A stretch of 64,000 nt of DNA from Calothrix sp. NIES-2098 (GCA_002368175.1 AP018172.1:2912001-2976000); one strand, 5' to 3'; shown: positions 53,398 to 63,831, counted from the first letter of the stretch. Numbers and translations are program-made. Notes: generated by a model not told the origin, from the sequence alone.

Positions 53398-53721
53398 TTA
53401 TTCTTTCTTTATCACCTGAATTCCCCCTCTAGCAATTCCATGATTTTTTTGTTTTTCCTGACAAGATTCCATTGTCATTGTCCCATCAGAGCGAGCAAAA
53501 AACTGAGCGCAAAGTTTGCCTTCATGGAGATTAATTAAATTGAGAATTTCCTGAGGAGACTTGCTTAAAAAGTTGTAAACATTTAATTGACAATAGTGAC
53601 ATTTTCTCACATCATTATCACCTTCCATATCTGCCCAACGAACCTGACATGGCTCCTGAATAATAATTTCCACATCATCAAGAGAACTAACTGCCTTAAA
53701 TCTCCTTTCTTTCTTTGACAT
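53398..53721 (-). CDS. Small Cys-motif protein, conserved domain of unknown function
   Basis: 107 residues. IIIQEPCQVRWADMEGDNDV, RKCHYCQLNVYNFLSKSPQE and EGKLCAQFFARSDGTMTMES match, from memory, a domain found in many bacteria with the pattern PC...W..M.GD...R.C..C...VYN.S ... EG.LC.RF..R.DGT..T..C. Five Cys (EPC, CHYC, LC, SC) could bind metal. In other proteins the domain often precedes a TonB-like or carboxypeptidase-regulatory module, absent here. It is AT-rich upstream and solitary. Confidence 0.7.
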   Translation of the reverse strand: MSKKERRFKAVSSLDDVEIIIQEPCQVRWADMEGDNDVRKCHYCQLNVYNFLSKSPQEILNLINLHEGKLCAQFFARSDGTMTMESCQEKQKNHGIARGGIQVIKKE

Positions 53722-54472
53722 ATTTAAATTTGCCTCTATGGTTTTATCTTGCTAAAAGATGGGGTACGATACCTGCGGTAAATGCTTGCCTATGGACAAC
53801 TGCCAATTAAACTACTTTAGCTACAACTTTACAGAAATTGATAGCTTCATTCTATACTGTTGTGTTTGCTCTCAACTGAGCGAATGGCATCAATAACAAT
53901 ATTTGGTCGTTTTTGGGAATTGTATGACCATGAAAAGAAGGAGATTTTTTCTACTTTGCGATCGCCTATAGCAGGCGTGTACACCATCGCAAAGTACAAA
54001 ACGGGTATTCGACCATAAAGCCAGTCAGGCTCTAAGGTAAGTAACCTTTTAGTTTAACTCACAGATTTCAACCATAAACTGACCGCGGCGGACTACTTAT
54101 GGTTTCAGTCACAGTTTTCTCGCGCACAGGGTGTCGAGAAGGACAGGATATTTTTTAACTCGCAGATAGAAAAATTAGTTACTACAGGGAAATAAGCGTT
54201 AAACTTTCTTGAAGATGTCTGCTTTCTTTTGCCACATATAATCTAGAGTCTCTTGATAAATTCAATTCTGATGTTTATTCCGAATCGGCAATTGATGAAA
54301 AATTTTTCCCTAAAATTATTCCTTGATTCCAGATGAAATCGTCTATAAGGATGAGGCTTTTAGTTAAATACTCCGCTTCAATGTGACTGTATCAAAGTAA
54401 GTTTTTCATCTGTAACATCAACACAGTTTGGAGAATAGGCAAAAAATTTTACCAGTTTACGTTCGCTGACAT
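53722..54472. other. 750-base intergenic region with a dispersed repeat
   Basis: Contains copy B of the 36-base repeat at 54116-54151 (ttttctcgcgcacagggtgt, cgagaaggacaggata). A 45-codon frame at 53884-54021 has no ribosome site or recognisable feature. A HIP1 site lies near 53960. The SDR gene at 54473 starts without a strong ribosome site. Confidence 0.45.
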
Positions 54473-55291
54473 ATGACTAACACAGTAATTATTACAGGCG
54501 CATCGCAAGGAATTGGCAAAGCTACAGCATTACTATTTGCCAGACATAACTATAATGTTGTGCTGGCAGCTCGTCAACTTGAGCGTTTAGAAGCAACTGC
54601 TGCACAGATCCGGGAACTGGGACAAGAAGCGATCGCAATTGCTACAGATGTAAAAGATCCTATCCAAGCAAACAACTTAATCGAGAAGGCAATAGCTCAT
54701 TTTGGTCAAGTGGATGTATTAATTAATAATGCAGGTATCTTTGGCTTGGGGCCTGTCGAAGATTTTAGCTTAGATGATTGGCATCAGATAATTGATACCA
54801 ATTTGTGGGGCTACATCCATACTATTAATGCCATATTGCCCCATTTTTTAGAACGTCGCCAAGGAACCATTGTTAATGTCAGTTCTATTGGTGGTATAGA
54901 ACCAATTCCTTACCAAATTCCTTACACAACCAGTAAGTACGCCATAACCGGCTTAACAAAATCTCTACACGCCGAGTTATCGCCTAAAGGCATTCATGTT
55001 AGCGGCATTTATCCCAGTTTTATCAGTACTCAACTGATGGAAAGAGCAATCTTTCGCGGTAAGGATGAGGAAACAGCTGAGGCGCGTTCGGAATTGGTAG
55101 ATAAAGCCGTGCAAACTCCTGTGCTAGAAAAACCGGAAGATGTAGCTAAATCAATTTGGGATGCAGTCAAGAATCGGCGTTCTGATGTCATGGTAGGGAC
55201 AGCAAACCTTTGGAAAGCAGTTTATCATTTGTCTCCTGCCTTAATGCAGTCCCTTTTTCGGCGCGTCTTTGGTATGAAAGAACGGAGTTAG
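54473..55291 (+). CDS. Short-chain dehydrogenase/reductase (classical SDR)
   Basis: 272 residues. NAD(P)-binding TGASQGIGKATALLFARHNY at the N-terminus, DVLINNAGIFG, catalytic Ser in VNVSSIGGIEP and the YxxxK motif in PYTTSKYAITGLTKSL. Arg at AARQLERLEA after strand 2 favours NADP(H). The C-terminal part (VMVGTANLWKAVYHLSPALM) is hydrophobic, as in membrane-associated SDRs related to DltE and retinol-dehydrogenase-like enzymes. Substrate unknown. Single gene. Confidence 0.92.
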   Translation: MTNTVIITGASQGIGKATALLFARHNYNVVLAARQLERLEATAAQIRELGQEAIAIATDVKDPIQANNLIEKAIAHFGQVDVLINNAGIFGLGPVEDFSLDDWHQIIDTNLWGYIHTINAILPHFLERRQGTIVNVSSIGGIEPIPYQIPYTTSKYAITGLTKSLHAELSPKGIHVSGIYPSFISTQLMERAIFRGKDEETAEARSELVDKAVQTPVLEKPEDVAKSIWDAVKNRRSDVMVGTANLWKAVYHLSPALMQSLFRRVFGMKERS

Positions 55292-55554
55292 TACGTTTTC
55301 AAAACTTCTTGCTTTACCTGTGACACTTGCTTGTGATTTGATAACTAAATTTGGAACTTGAAGCCTATAGTTTCGTTTAATTTAAGCTGCTGTAGTTTTT
55401 TATGAAACAGCGCTGGTTAATTCATGCAAAGTGTGGGGTTCGCTTTCCACAAAATTCTTATGCAATTGAGGATTTATTTGCTCCTCACGTTAGCCTTGGT
55501 TTAACGAAGAGGAGCAATGTTGATAACAAACTACTTGGTTGTCAAATGTCAAAA

Positions 55555-55782
55555 CTAATATAGAGAACCACACAAAGCTTGTAGCTGAACTTCTGGTTGT
55601 CCAAAATGTTGTTGGCGACAAAGTAAAACTTGAGCCGATCGATAGCGATAGTAAAATCGATGGCTAAACCAGCCTAAGGGCGCACCAACAAGCAAACCGA
55701 TCAATAAACCAGTTATTAAAAGAGGCAATGGATTACGTCTTTTTGGAGAAATATCTTGCCTTGGAGTAGTATTTTGTACCAT
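55555..55782 (-). CDS. Small single-pass membrane protein, unknown
   Basis: 75 residues: a polar, basic N-terminus (MVQNTTPRQDISPKRRNPLP), one membrane helix (LLITGLLIGLLVGAPLGWF) and a C-terminal part with two Cys (VLLCRQQHFGQPEVQLQALC). The positive-inside rule puts the N-terminus in the cytoplasm. It lies about 140 bases downstream of the copy 3 TpsA stop on the same strand and may be read through from it. No family recognised. Confidence 0.55.
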   Translation of the reverse strand: MVQNTTPRQDISPKRRNPLPLLITGLLIGLLVGAPLGWFSHRFYYRYRSAQVLLCRQQHFGQPEVQLQALCGSLY

Positions 55783-55923
55783 TTTGAGTTCTTCACCTGC
55801 TCACCTTTCTTATAAAGAACAAAAAATCATGTGTATTGACTTCTCTCTGCGTACATAATTCAGTTAGTAGCAATGACAAGAATGCTATTGGCTGAAACCA
55901 AAATTTGCCATTCAGGCAATCCC

Positions 55924-58900
55924 CTAGAATTTAGATTCTGCGAGACTTTCGTAATTACGAATTGATGTAACACATGCAGGCGTTGCTCTAGTAGCTGAAG
56001 GTGTGGCTGTCGGTGCTTGGGCTACAAGGGCAATATTACCATTGGCAGTTTTAATTAAAGCTTGCGCTTCTACAATTTGTGAGGGATTCTCTCTAACCTT
56101 CGGATAACGGAAGTTCGGACTCGACGGAAAATGGGAAGACTCCGACTTCCTCACCGCGTCTATCTCACCATCAGCATTTTCCCCATCTAAACTTGCTAAG
56201 GGACTGAGGCTAGTTGTACCTGCTAGTGGTTCTAAAGAAGTTGGTGGTAAACTCCCTCCGCGTCCAGTAATAATAAACTTACCTAGAGGGTGTTTAGCTG
56301 TAGGTTTGGGGCAAATTTGAGCAATTTGACTACTTGCATCCAGAACTTGCTCTGGTAATTCTACTAATCCTTGGGTGGGTTGAATACTTGGTTGAGTAAT
56401 GGAAATTTGTCCTTGTACGCCTAATTGCGAACTTGCGGTAATATCGCTAAATGACGTAAGTTGGGAACTAGCTTGAATACCGAAAATATTTTGGGTAGTA
56501 ATGTTAACGTTACCCCCTTTACCGGTGAAAGCATTGGCAGTAATATCGCTGTTTTCGTTAGGTGCAGCGACTATAAAAGGTGAGTTAATGGTAATGTTAC
56601 CGCCATCACCACCAGCTTGGGCATTACCTGCGGTAGTGGAGATAAAACCGCCACTACGTAGCAATAACAAATCACCGATATCAAGGGTAATATTGCCCCC
56701 ATCACCAGCAAAAGTTGCAGCTGCAATACCCGCTTTATCGGCAATGCGAACATCACCAGCGTTGATTTTAGTATCACCAGCTTTACCCGTACCTCGATTC
56801 GTAACTGAACTGAAGATACCGCTAAAATTGCTGGGACGCTCTATACTTTCAGGGGTGATGATATTACCACGACCCGCACCATCAAGAGTTATTGTGTCAC
56901 GGGCATTAATTGTAATATTGCCAGCATCGCCTTTAGCTAGGCTAGTACTACTTATTAGTCCTCCAAGTACAGAAAGCGAACCAGTTGTCAGATTAATATC
57001 GCCTCCCTTACCTTCACCTTGATTTTCGACTGTAGTAAAAACCCCGCTGGTAAATCCATTCACATCAAAAGCCTCAATGGTGACAAGATCGCGGGCATTA
57101 ATTGTAATGTCACCTGCATTACCCTTCCCAAAGGTAGCTGCATTCAGTATGCCACCATTGCTTAATGACAGCGTTCCCGTATTTACTTGAATTTCTCCAC
57201 CGTTACCGCTGTTTGTGGTAAAAGAGTATGCACCGCTAATCATCCCTTTACTACCGACTCCATCAACAAAAACGCGATCGCGGGTATTAATAAAGATATT
57301 GCCAGCGTTACCCTGGCCAGCGCTAAACGTATTGACTGTACCACCATTAGTTAAAAATAATGTTCCGGTATTGATGCGAATATTGCCACTATTTCCGATC
57401 GCATTATCTAAAGCTACACTGTAGGCATTGCCTACATTATCAAAAGTCACTGTATCGCGGGCGTTGATAGTAATATTACCTGCATTGCCTTTAGCACTAG
57501 TACTGCTAGATAGAATTCCACGATTACTAACTGTCAGCGATCCAGTTGTGATTTCAATGTCTCCGCCTTTACCTTCACCCCTCAGTAAACTGGTTAACAA
57601 GCCACTTTCAGCATCAGCAACGCTACCATTAAATAAAGTAACATCACGGATAGCACCGTCAACTTTCACACTATTGCGGGCATCAATTTTAATGTCACCT
57701 GCTTTTCCTAACCCAAATCCCACAGCAGATATATATCCGCCATTGGTTAAAAACAGCGCACCAGTTTTTGCTTGAATACTACCAGCATCACCGTTAGTTG
57801 CATAAGTAGAGGCACTACTTGGTAAACCGCTTTTACCTATACCGTCAAAAGTAATGGTATTTGCCGCATCAACAAAAATATTCCCACCATTACCTTGCCC
57901 GCTGTTAAATGCCACCAAGCTACCACCATTTTGGAACAACAGCGTACCTGTATTAATACTGATGTCACCACCGTTACCAACACTCTGAGAATTTCCAATG
58001 CTGGATGCTTGACTATTAAATAGGCTCTTACCGCTAAAACCTGCAAAAGTAACGCGATCGCTGGCGTTAATGGTGATGTTACCTGCATCTCCTGTACCAC
58101 TGGTACTAGTAGTTAAACTAGCACCATTAGTAACGAACAGCGATTTAGTTTTCAGCTGAATATCTCCAGCTTTACCCACACCTCCAATGAGTAAAATACT
58201 GCTCAATCCACTTGTAACATCATTTAAATCACCATCAAATTCACGAGTTATAAAACCATCAAGCTTGACAGTATCGCTAGCTTCGACAGTAATATTGCCT
58301 GCATTACCTTGTCCTAATACATTAGTGGATATTTGACCGCCATTAGTTAAAAGCAGCGTTCCAGTTTTGACTTGGATATCTCCGCCATTGCCCACTGCTT
58401 TAGCAGCAACAATACTATTCGCATAAGCATAATTGTTAAAGCTGATAGTGTCACGGGCATTAATGATGATATTGCCTGCATCTCCTTTGTCTAAGGTGCT
58501 GCTACTGACATAAGCATCGTTAGTAAGTGCAACATTACCAGCTGTCAGCTCAATATCTCCAGCCTTACCGACACCTGAATTACCAACAGCGCTAATGATT
58601 CGGGTAAATAGATTGCTATCGTTACCAAATCCGTCTAAAGAAATCGCTTCACTGGCGTTGACAGTAATTTTACCGCCATTACCTTGTCCGAAAGTTCTAG
58701 TGTCAATTTCTGAGCCTTTGATGAGTGACAGGGAACCAGCTTGAATTTTGATGCTACCGCCGTTTCCCACAGCACCTTCATCTACATAACTGTAAATACC
58801 AGCACCATTGGTCAGTGAAACAGCGTCTTTTGTTTGGATCGAAACATTGCCAGCATTACCTTGTCCCGATGTACTAGCGTTGATGATACCTTGGTTTAGG

Positions 58901-60366
58901 GAAAGCGAGCCAACATTAACATTGATATTGCCTCCGTTTCCCCGCCCAACGGGAAATTCTTGATAAGCTCCGAGGACATTCGTTTCTATCGCCGCATTAT
59001 CGCTGATATTTAGTGAATTTGCTTTGATATTAACGCTACCACCATTACCGATAGCTCCATAGGTCACGCTGCTATAAATGCCTGTATTGCTGCCTAAAGA
59101 AACACCATCTGCTTGGATAAATATATTACCAGCATCACCCTGTCCCAAAGTGCTGACATTAATTACTGCATCTTTATCTAAGTTCAACGAGCCTGTAGCG
59201 ATCTTCACATCACCCGATTTGCCAAATGCGCGATCGCGTACCGAATTGCTGATAAAACTGCTATCAGTTAGAGTTGTTGTGCCTGTGGCATTAATTTCAA
59301 CATCTCCGCCTTGACTATTTGCTGTACCTAAACCTGTTTCTATCCCGGCTCGGAGTTTGCTTTCTCCTGCTAAGTTGACATTCCGCCCATTAATCTTGAT
59401 GTTACCGCCATCTGCACCCCGAACATTAACTTCTGCGCCATTGCTGAGAGAGACATCTGCACGTTCTACGCCATCGGGTATTGTTAGACTGGGCAAATTA
59501 TTAGCGGCAATATTTAATCCGACTGTTGCTGGTGCGGCTACAGCAGCTAATTCAATGTTCCCGCCATAAGCCAGCAGTCCGCCGCCATCAATGTTGAGAT
59601 TTCCACCCACCAATAGTAAGTTTTGGCTATCTGCGACTCTTAGCCCTGTAACATTGTCACCCACAGGATTAATACCTGCCGGTGCTTGCGATTGATTGGT
59701 AATTCCTGTTTGATTTAGTTGGTTGAACAGCAACGCTGAGGGATTAATAGTTAACAGAGGCGCTGCTTGCGGATTTGTAGCGCTAAAAATGCCTTGATTG
59801 CCAAATTGCACAGCATTAGCAGTAGTCCCCACAAAGGAACCACGCACATCTAAACTGGCATTTTTACCAAAGACAATGCCGTTGGGATTGATGAGAAACA
59901 AATTGGCAGTACCATTAACTCCCAATGTCCCCAAAATATTTGAGCTTTGCCCACCAGTCACCCTAGTGAAAATATTTTGCACTCCAGCAGGGTTGCCAAA
60001 GTAAACTCGTTGCCCATCATTAATATTAAACTGAGTAAAACTATGAAAAAGATTGCTGCCGCGTAAAGCACCACCATCAATTCGATCGGCACTGGCACCA
60101 TTAATTAAAACGTTGGGTGTAACAGAAGAACTCTCTGCCCCTAAAGTGTTGTCTGGATTAATTTGAGCTTGGACGGGGGTGCTAGTTAGCAGAATGAAAC
60201 TGCATAATATGATGTTTGGTGGAACAGCGAACGTTGCGAAGATTCGCGAAAAGCTGTCTGGGAAGATAGTGCGATCGCAAGCTATTAGAGATTGCTTCGT
60301 TCCACTGCGTTTCACTCGCAATGACGTATGACTATTACGGTGGAGCCAATTTTGCATCTGATTCAT
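55924..60366 (-). CDS. Two-partner-secretion exoprotein (TpsA type), copy 3, with altered signal peptide
   Basis: 1480 residues. TPS domain as in the other copies (SFTQFNINDGQRVYFGNPAG, NLFLINPNGIVFGKNASLDV). The N-terminus is abnormal: MNQMQNWLH is followed by about 45 extra residues (RNSHTSLRVKRSGTKQSLIA ...) before the hydrophobic part ILCSFILLTSTPVQAQ. The extra codons derive from MITE sequence (60203-60337). A palindromic repeat insert lies near the C-terminus (56094-56152). The end is changed too: CVTSIRNYESLAESKF instead of CVTSR-stop. Beta-helix repeats fill most of the length. Whether this copy is still exported is uncertain. Confidence 0.9.
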   Translation of the reverse strand: MNQMQNWLHRNSHTSLRVKRSGTKQSLIACDRTIFPDSFSRIFATFAVPPNIILCSFILLTSTPVQAQINPDNTLGAESSSVTPNVLINGASADRIDGGALRGSNLFHSFTQFNINDGQRVYFGNPAGVQNIFTRVTGGQSSNILGTLGVNGTANLFLINPNGIVFGKNASLDVRGSFVGTTANAVQFGNQGIFSATNPQAAPLLTINPSALLFNQLNQTGITNQSQAPAGINPVGDNVTGLRVADSQNLLLVGGNLNIDGGGLLAYGGNIELAAVAAPATVGLNIAANNLPSLTIPDGVERADVSLSNGAEVNVRGADGGNIKINGRNVNLAGESKLRAGIETGLGTANSQGGDVEINATGTTTLTDSSFISNSVRDRAFGKSGDVKIATGSLNLDKDAVINVSTLGQGDAGNIFIQADGVSLGSNTGIYSSVTYGAIGNGGSVNIKANSLNISDNAAIETNVLGAYQEFPVGRGNGGNINVNVGSLSLNQGIINASTSGQGNAGNVSIQTKDAVSLTNGAGIYSYVDEGAVGNGGSIKIQAGSLSLIKGSEIDTRTFGQGNGGKITVNASEAISLDGFGNDSNLFTRIISAVGNSGVGKAGDIELTAGNVALTNDAYVSSSTLDKGDAGNIIINARDTISFNNYAYANSIVAAKAVGNGGDIQVKTGTLLLTNGGQISTNVLGQGNAGNITVEASDTVKLDGFITREFDGDLNDVTSGLSSILLIGGVGKAGDIQLKTKSLFVTNGASLTTSTSGTGDAGNITINASDRVTFAGFSGKSLFNSQASSIGNSQSVGNGGDISINTGTLLFQNGGSLVAFNSGQGNGGNIFVDAANTITFDGIGKSGLPSSASTYATNGDAGSIQAKTGALFLTNGGYISAVGFGLGKAGDIKIDARNSVKVDGAIRDVTLFNGSVADAESGLLTSLLRGEGKGGDIEITTGSLTVSNRGILSSSTSAKGNAGNITINARDTVTFDNVGNAYSVALDNAIGNSGNIRINTGTLFLTNGGTVNTFSAGQGNAGNIFINTRDRVFVDGVGSKGMISGAYSFTTNSGNGGEIQVNTGTLSLSNGGILNAATFGKGNAGDITINARDLVTIEAFDVNGFTSGVFTTVENQGEGKGGDINLTTGSLSVLGGLISSTSLAKGDAGNITINARDTITLDGAGRGNIITPESIERPSNFSGIFSSVTNRGTGKAGDTKINAGDVRIADKAGIAAATFAGDGGNITLDIGDLLLLRSGGFISTTAGNAQAGGDGGNITINSPFIVAAPNENSDITANAFTGKGGNVNITTQNIFGIQASSQLTSFSDITASSQLGVQGQISITQPSIQPTQGLVELPEQVLDASSQIAQICPKPTAKHPLGKFIITGRGGSLPPTSLEPLAGTTSLSPLASLDGENADGEIDAVRKSESSHFPSSPNFRYPKVRENPSQIVEAQALIKTANGNIALVAQAPTATPSATRATPACVTSIRNYESLAESKF
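56094..56152. repeat. Interspersed palindromic repeat inside TpsA copy 3
   Basis: ggaagttcggactcgacgga, then gggaagactccgacttcctc: the same ends as the insert in copy 1, with a shorter centre. It keeps the reading frame and encodes RKSES and FPSSPNFR on the minus strand. Confidence 0.7.
60203..60337. mobile_element. MITE-derived insertion in the signal-peptide codons of TpsA copy 3
   Basis: Alignment with copy 4 shows about 135 extra bases. The segment attgcttcgttccactgcgt with ttcactcgcaatgacgta (60291-60328) matches the MITE interior of copy 2 in reverse orientation, and ataatatgatgt at 60204-60215 resembles its left end. The length is a multiple of three and no stop is created. Confidence 0.75.
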
Positions 60367-60420
60367 TGCTGATTGTTCTGGGAGCTGATGCGTTGCATTT
60401 AACTTACACCTATAGTATTT

Positions 60421-63400
60421 CTAGCGAGGTGCAACACATGCAGCCGTTGCTTTTGTAGCTGAAGGTGTTGCTATCGGTGCTTGGGCTACAAGGGCAATTT
60501 TGCCATCAGCAGTTTTTATAAAACCTTGCGCCTCAACAATTTGTGGTATTTTTCCTGTATCTTGATGTCCCTGCATCCCCGTATCAGGATTTTCTCCATC
60601 TAAACTTGCTAAGGGATTGAGGCTAGTTGCACCTGTTAGCGGTTCTAATGAAGAGGGTGGTAAACTCCCGCGTCCGGTGACAACAAATTTACCTAAAGGT
60701 TTAGCATTCGGGCCTCTGGGACAAGTTTGGGCAATTTGACTACTCGCATCAACCAATCCTGTAGGTAACTCCAGCAGTTTTTGTGGCGGTTGAAGTTGTG
60801 GTTCGGTGATAGTGATTTCTCCCTGTACGCCTAACTCAGAACTTGCAGTGATATCACTCTGTGGCGTAAGTTGCGATCGCGCTTGAATGCCGAAAATACC
60901 TTGCGTAGTGATGTTCACATTACCACCTTTGCCAGTGAAAGCATTAGCGGTGATATCGCTGTTTTCGTTGGGTATGGCGGCGATGAAGGGTGAATTGAGG
61001 ATGATGTTACCGCCATTGCCGCCTGCTTGTGTCCTGCCTGCGGTGGTGGAAATTAACGCGCCACGCCGCAAAAGTAATAATTCACCGATTTCGAGGATGA
61101 TGTCACCACCGTTACCAGCATTTGTTAAAGATGCGATCGCGCTACCTTTGCCATCAATTGCTAAAAAATTCGTACTAATCCTCATATTTCCGGCATCGCC
61201 TGTGCCTAAACTACCGGAAGCAATTTCAGCATCATCACTGATAAATATGCGGTTGCTAGTAACATCTATATCGCCACCTTTACCATTAGCTCTTTCGTCA
61301 ACAGATGTTGTTAAGCTACTAGCTTGGTCATCCACTGAACCCGTTAGGTTAATAGTATCTGCTTGGACTTTTAAATTCCCTCCATTACCATTTCCTTGAG
61401 TTCCTGATGATATCTGCGCTCCTCCTTGTAGATTTAATTGTTGAGTTTTGATGTTGATGTTGCCTGCATCGCCTTTAGCTTCATCGTCAACGACAGTAAG
61501 AATGACAGTCTGTTGTCCGCGTAAATCTATTTGATTGGCATCAATGAAAACATTGCCAGCGTTTCCTTGGTTAAATGTAGATGCAGAAATTTGTCCGCCA
61601 TTACTGAGGTTTAACCGTCCTGTTGTCAGGTTAATGCTTCCTCCAGAACCAATTCCTCCCGTTTGCAATTCAGCAAATAAACCTGATGGTGCAGGTGAAC
61701 CATCTTGTCTTTTTGGACCAACCCCAGAAATATCAATAGTATCCGTGGCACGAACCACCAAATTACCCCCTCGTCCACGTCCCCCTACCACTGAGGTTGA
61801 TATGCTTGCGCCATTACTCAACCGCAACCGTTCTGTGTCAATAGCGATCGTGCCACCCAGCACATCTGCATTACTATTAATTACATCCGAGATTATGTCA
61901 CTGGTATAATTCAGACCCCCGAATTGAGATAGCACTTCCTGTAACTGAGGATCAAAGAGAAATTCTTCCGTAGAAAATAATTCATTGAGTTCTGCAACCT
62001 GTTCCTTGGTGAGAAAAACAAACCCATCCAGTTCTACATCCTGGGCGCGGATAGTAATATTTCCGGCATTACCGCTGCTACTAATGGATGTAGTAGTAAT
62101 ATTTGCTCCTTGGGTAATATTTAGTCGAGGAGTTTCTATTGTTACATTACCGCTATTTCCTGTACCAAAACTTGTCCGGCTTGATACCCCGCTAGAAACA
62201 CCATTAATCTCTACATATTCGCTAGCTTTAATCAAAATATTAGCTGCATTTGCACTGCTAGAGGTATTCGTATTGATATTCCCTCCATCTTTAAGACTAA
62301 CTCGCTGGGTTTCAATGGTAATATCGCCTGCTTTGGCTTGAGTTATACTTCCAAATGGTAAAACTAGAGATGTAGCTATATTACTTTGACTCACTTCAAC
62401 TCCATTCCGAGCTTGAATGGAAATAGAACCAACACTTCCACCATCACTTGCAAGTGCTGTTATTCCTCTTCCTGAAAAGTTGTTTTTAACTCGCAAAGTA
62501 CCCGTTTCAATTCGGATGTCACCTGTGGAACCGGAACCTAAGCTCGAAAGTGCTAAAGAAGACTGGTTGCTAATATTGATTGCATCTGTTGCCCGCACTG
62601 TCAAATTCCCAGTGTTACCTATACCCCCAGATATCAGCAAAACAAAGCCACCATTAATGTTAACTGACTCTTTAGCATTCAGGGTGAGGTTCCCCCCATT
62701 ACCTTCACCAATGGCAGATGTATAGATTCTACTGCTGGTTGCTGGTATTCCATCTCCGGTAATTGTAATTTTGTCGGCATTGATGGTAATGTCACCACCT
62801 TTACCTGAAGCATTGCTGTTAGAAAAAATTGCGCTACTGTTAGTCAGGTTAACTGCATCGCTGGCTTGGATTTGAATATCACCACCTTTAGCTGCACCAT
62901 TAGTAGCGCTCGCAATTCCGCCGCTGTTGTCTAAATTCAATTGAGTTGCATCAACAACAATAGAGCCGCCATTAGAACTAAATAGATACGAACTGTTTCC
63001 GTTTAAGCTAATTTTTTCACCAAATATTTCAATACCGCTATTTTCACCTGTAGCGACAATTCTGCTATTTGTTAAGTTAATGGGTGAGCGTCCAAAATTT
63101 TCTGGTAATTTAAAATCCAATGATGAGCCATTAACATTCAATCCAACAGATGTATCTCCACCGACTGCTGCCAATTTTACTTGTCCATTTGAGCCAAACA
63201 AAAAACTACCATCTAAGGCAATTTCACCACCCATAAATGCTAGGGTGCTACCAGTGCCAACATACAACGGATTAACTGCTTGGCTAGTAATACTTCCAGG
63301 TTGAGAACCAAACTGCAAGCCAATTGGTACATTGATAGTTAATAAAGGTGGTGCTTGAGTATTAGTGGCACTAAATTCAATTCCATTGGGGAAGAGTAAG

Positions 63401-63831
63401 CTATTTGCTGTAGTCGCTGTAAAGGCTCCCCGAATATCTAATTGGGCATTTTTACCAAATACGATTCCATTGGGATTTATTAAAAATAAATTAGCATTTC
63501 CCGCAACTCCCAATGTCCCCAAAATATTTGAGCTTTGCCTACCTGTCACCCTAGTGAAAATATTTTGCACTCCGGCAGGGTTGCCAAAATAAACTCGTTG
63601 CCCATCATCAATATTAAATTGAGTAAAACTATGAAATAGATTGCTACCGCGTAAAGCACCACCATCAATTCGATCGGCACTTGCACCATTAATTAAAACG
63701 TTGGGTGTCACAGAAGAACTCTCTGCCCCTAAAGTATCATCAGCGTTGATTTGTGCAGAGGTTGGTGTGCTGGCTAGTAAAATCAAGCTGAATACAAGGG
63801 AGTTGTGGAGCCAATTCTGTATCTGATTCAT
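60421..63831 (-). CDS. Two-partner-secretion exoprotein (TpsA type), copy 4
   Basis: 1136 residues, shortest of the four. Signal peptide MNQIQNWLHNSLVFSLILLA ... TSAQ, TPS domain with SFTQFNIDDGQRVYFGNPAG and NLFLINPNGIVFGKNAQLDI. After the TPS domain the sequence differs from the other copies (FPNGIEFSATNTQAPPLLTI, SLDFKLPENFGRSPINLTNS), then beta-helix repeats. A non-repeat island near residues 590-640 (VELDGFVFLTKEQVAELNEL, FSTEEFLFDPQLQEVLSQFG) is unlike the repeats. Ends ATAACVAPR. It would be the first gene of this TpsA pair; the upstream spacer and a remnant show another copy once preceded it. Confidence 0.93.
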   Translation of the reverse strand: MNQIQNWLHNSLVFSLILLASTPTSAQINADDTLGAESSSVTPNVLINGASADRIDGGALRGSNLFHSFTQFNIDDGQRVYFGNPAGVQNIFTRVTGRQSSNILGTLGVAGNANLFLINPNGIVFGKNAQLDIRGAFTATTANSLLFPNGIEFSATNTQAPPLLTINVPIGLQFGSQPGSITSQAVNPLYVGTGSTLAFMGGEIALDGSFLFGSNGQVKLAAVGGDTSVGLNVNGSSLDFKLPENFGRSPINLTNSRIVATGENSGIEIFGEKISLNGNSSYLFSSNGGSIVVDATQLNLDNSGGIASATNGAAKGGDIQIQASDAVNLTNSSAIFSNSNASGKGGDITINADKITITGDGIPATSSRIYTSAIGEGNGGNLTLNAKESVNINGGFVLLISGGIGNTGNLTVRATDAINISNQSSLALSSLGSGSTGDIRIETGTLRVKNNFSGRGITALASDGGSVGSISIQARNGVEVSQSNIATSLVLPFGSITQAKAGDITIETQRVSLKDGGNINTNTSSSANAANILIKASEYVEINGVSSGVSSRTSFGTGNSGNVTIETPRLNITQGANITTTSISSSGNAGNITIRAQDVELDGFVFLTKEQVAELNELFSTEEFLFDPQLQEVLSQFGGLNYTSDIISDVINSNADVLGGTIAIDTERLRLSNGASISTSVVGGRGRGGNLVVRATDTIDISGVGPKRQDGSPAPSGLFAELQTGGIGSGGSINLTTGRLNLSNGGQISASTFNQGNAGNVFIDANQIDLRGQQTVILTVVDDEAKGDAGNINIKTQQLNLQGGAQISSGTQGNGNGGNLKVQADTINLTGSVDDQASSLTTSVDERANGKGGDIDVTSNRIFISDDAEIASGSLGTGDAGNMRISTNFLAIDGKGSAIASLTNAGNGGDIILEIGELLLLRRGALISTTAGRTQAGGNGGNIILNSPFIAAIPNENSDITANAFTGKGGNVNITTQGIFGIQARSQLTPQSDITASSELGVQGEITITEPQLQPPQKLLELPTGLVDASSQIAQTCPRGPNAKPLGKFVVTGRGSLPPSSLEPLTGATSLNPLASLDGENPDTGMQGHQDTGKIPQIVEAQGFIKTADGKIALVAQAPIATPSATKATAACVAPR

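Noticed and set aside
53884..54021. 45-codon plus-strand frame before the SDR
   Set aside because: No Shine-Dalgarno sequence, no recognisable features; judged chance.
38550..63831. Regular repeats in the TpsA region considered as CRISPR or tandem DNA repeats
   Set aside because: The periodicity comes from beta-helix codons (GNAGNI type) that vary in sequence and spacing; there are no constant repeats with unique spacers.
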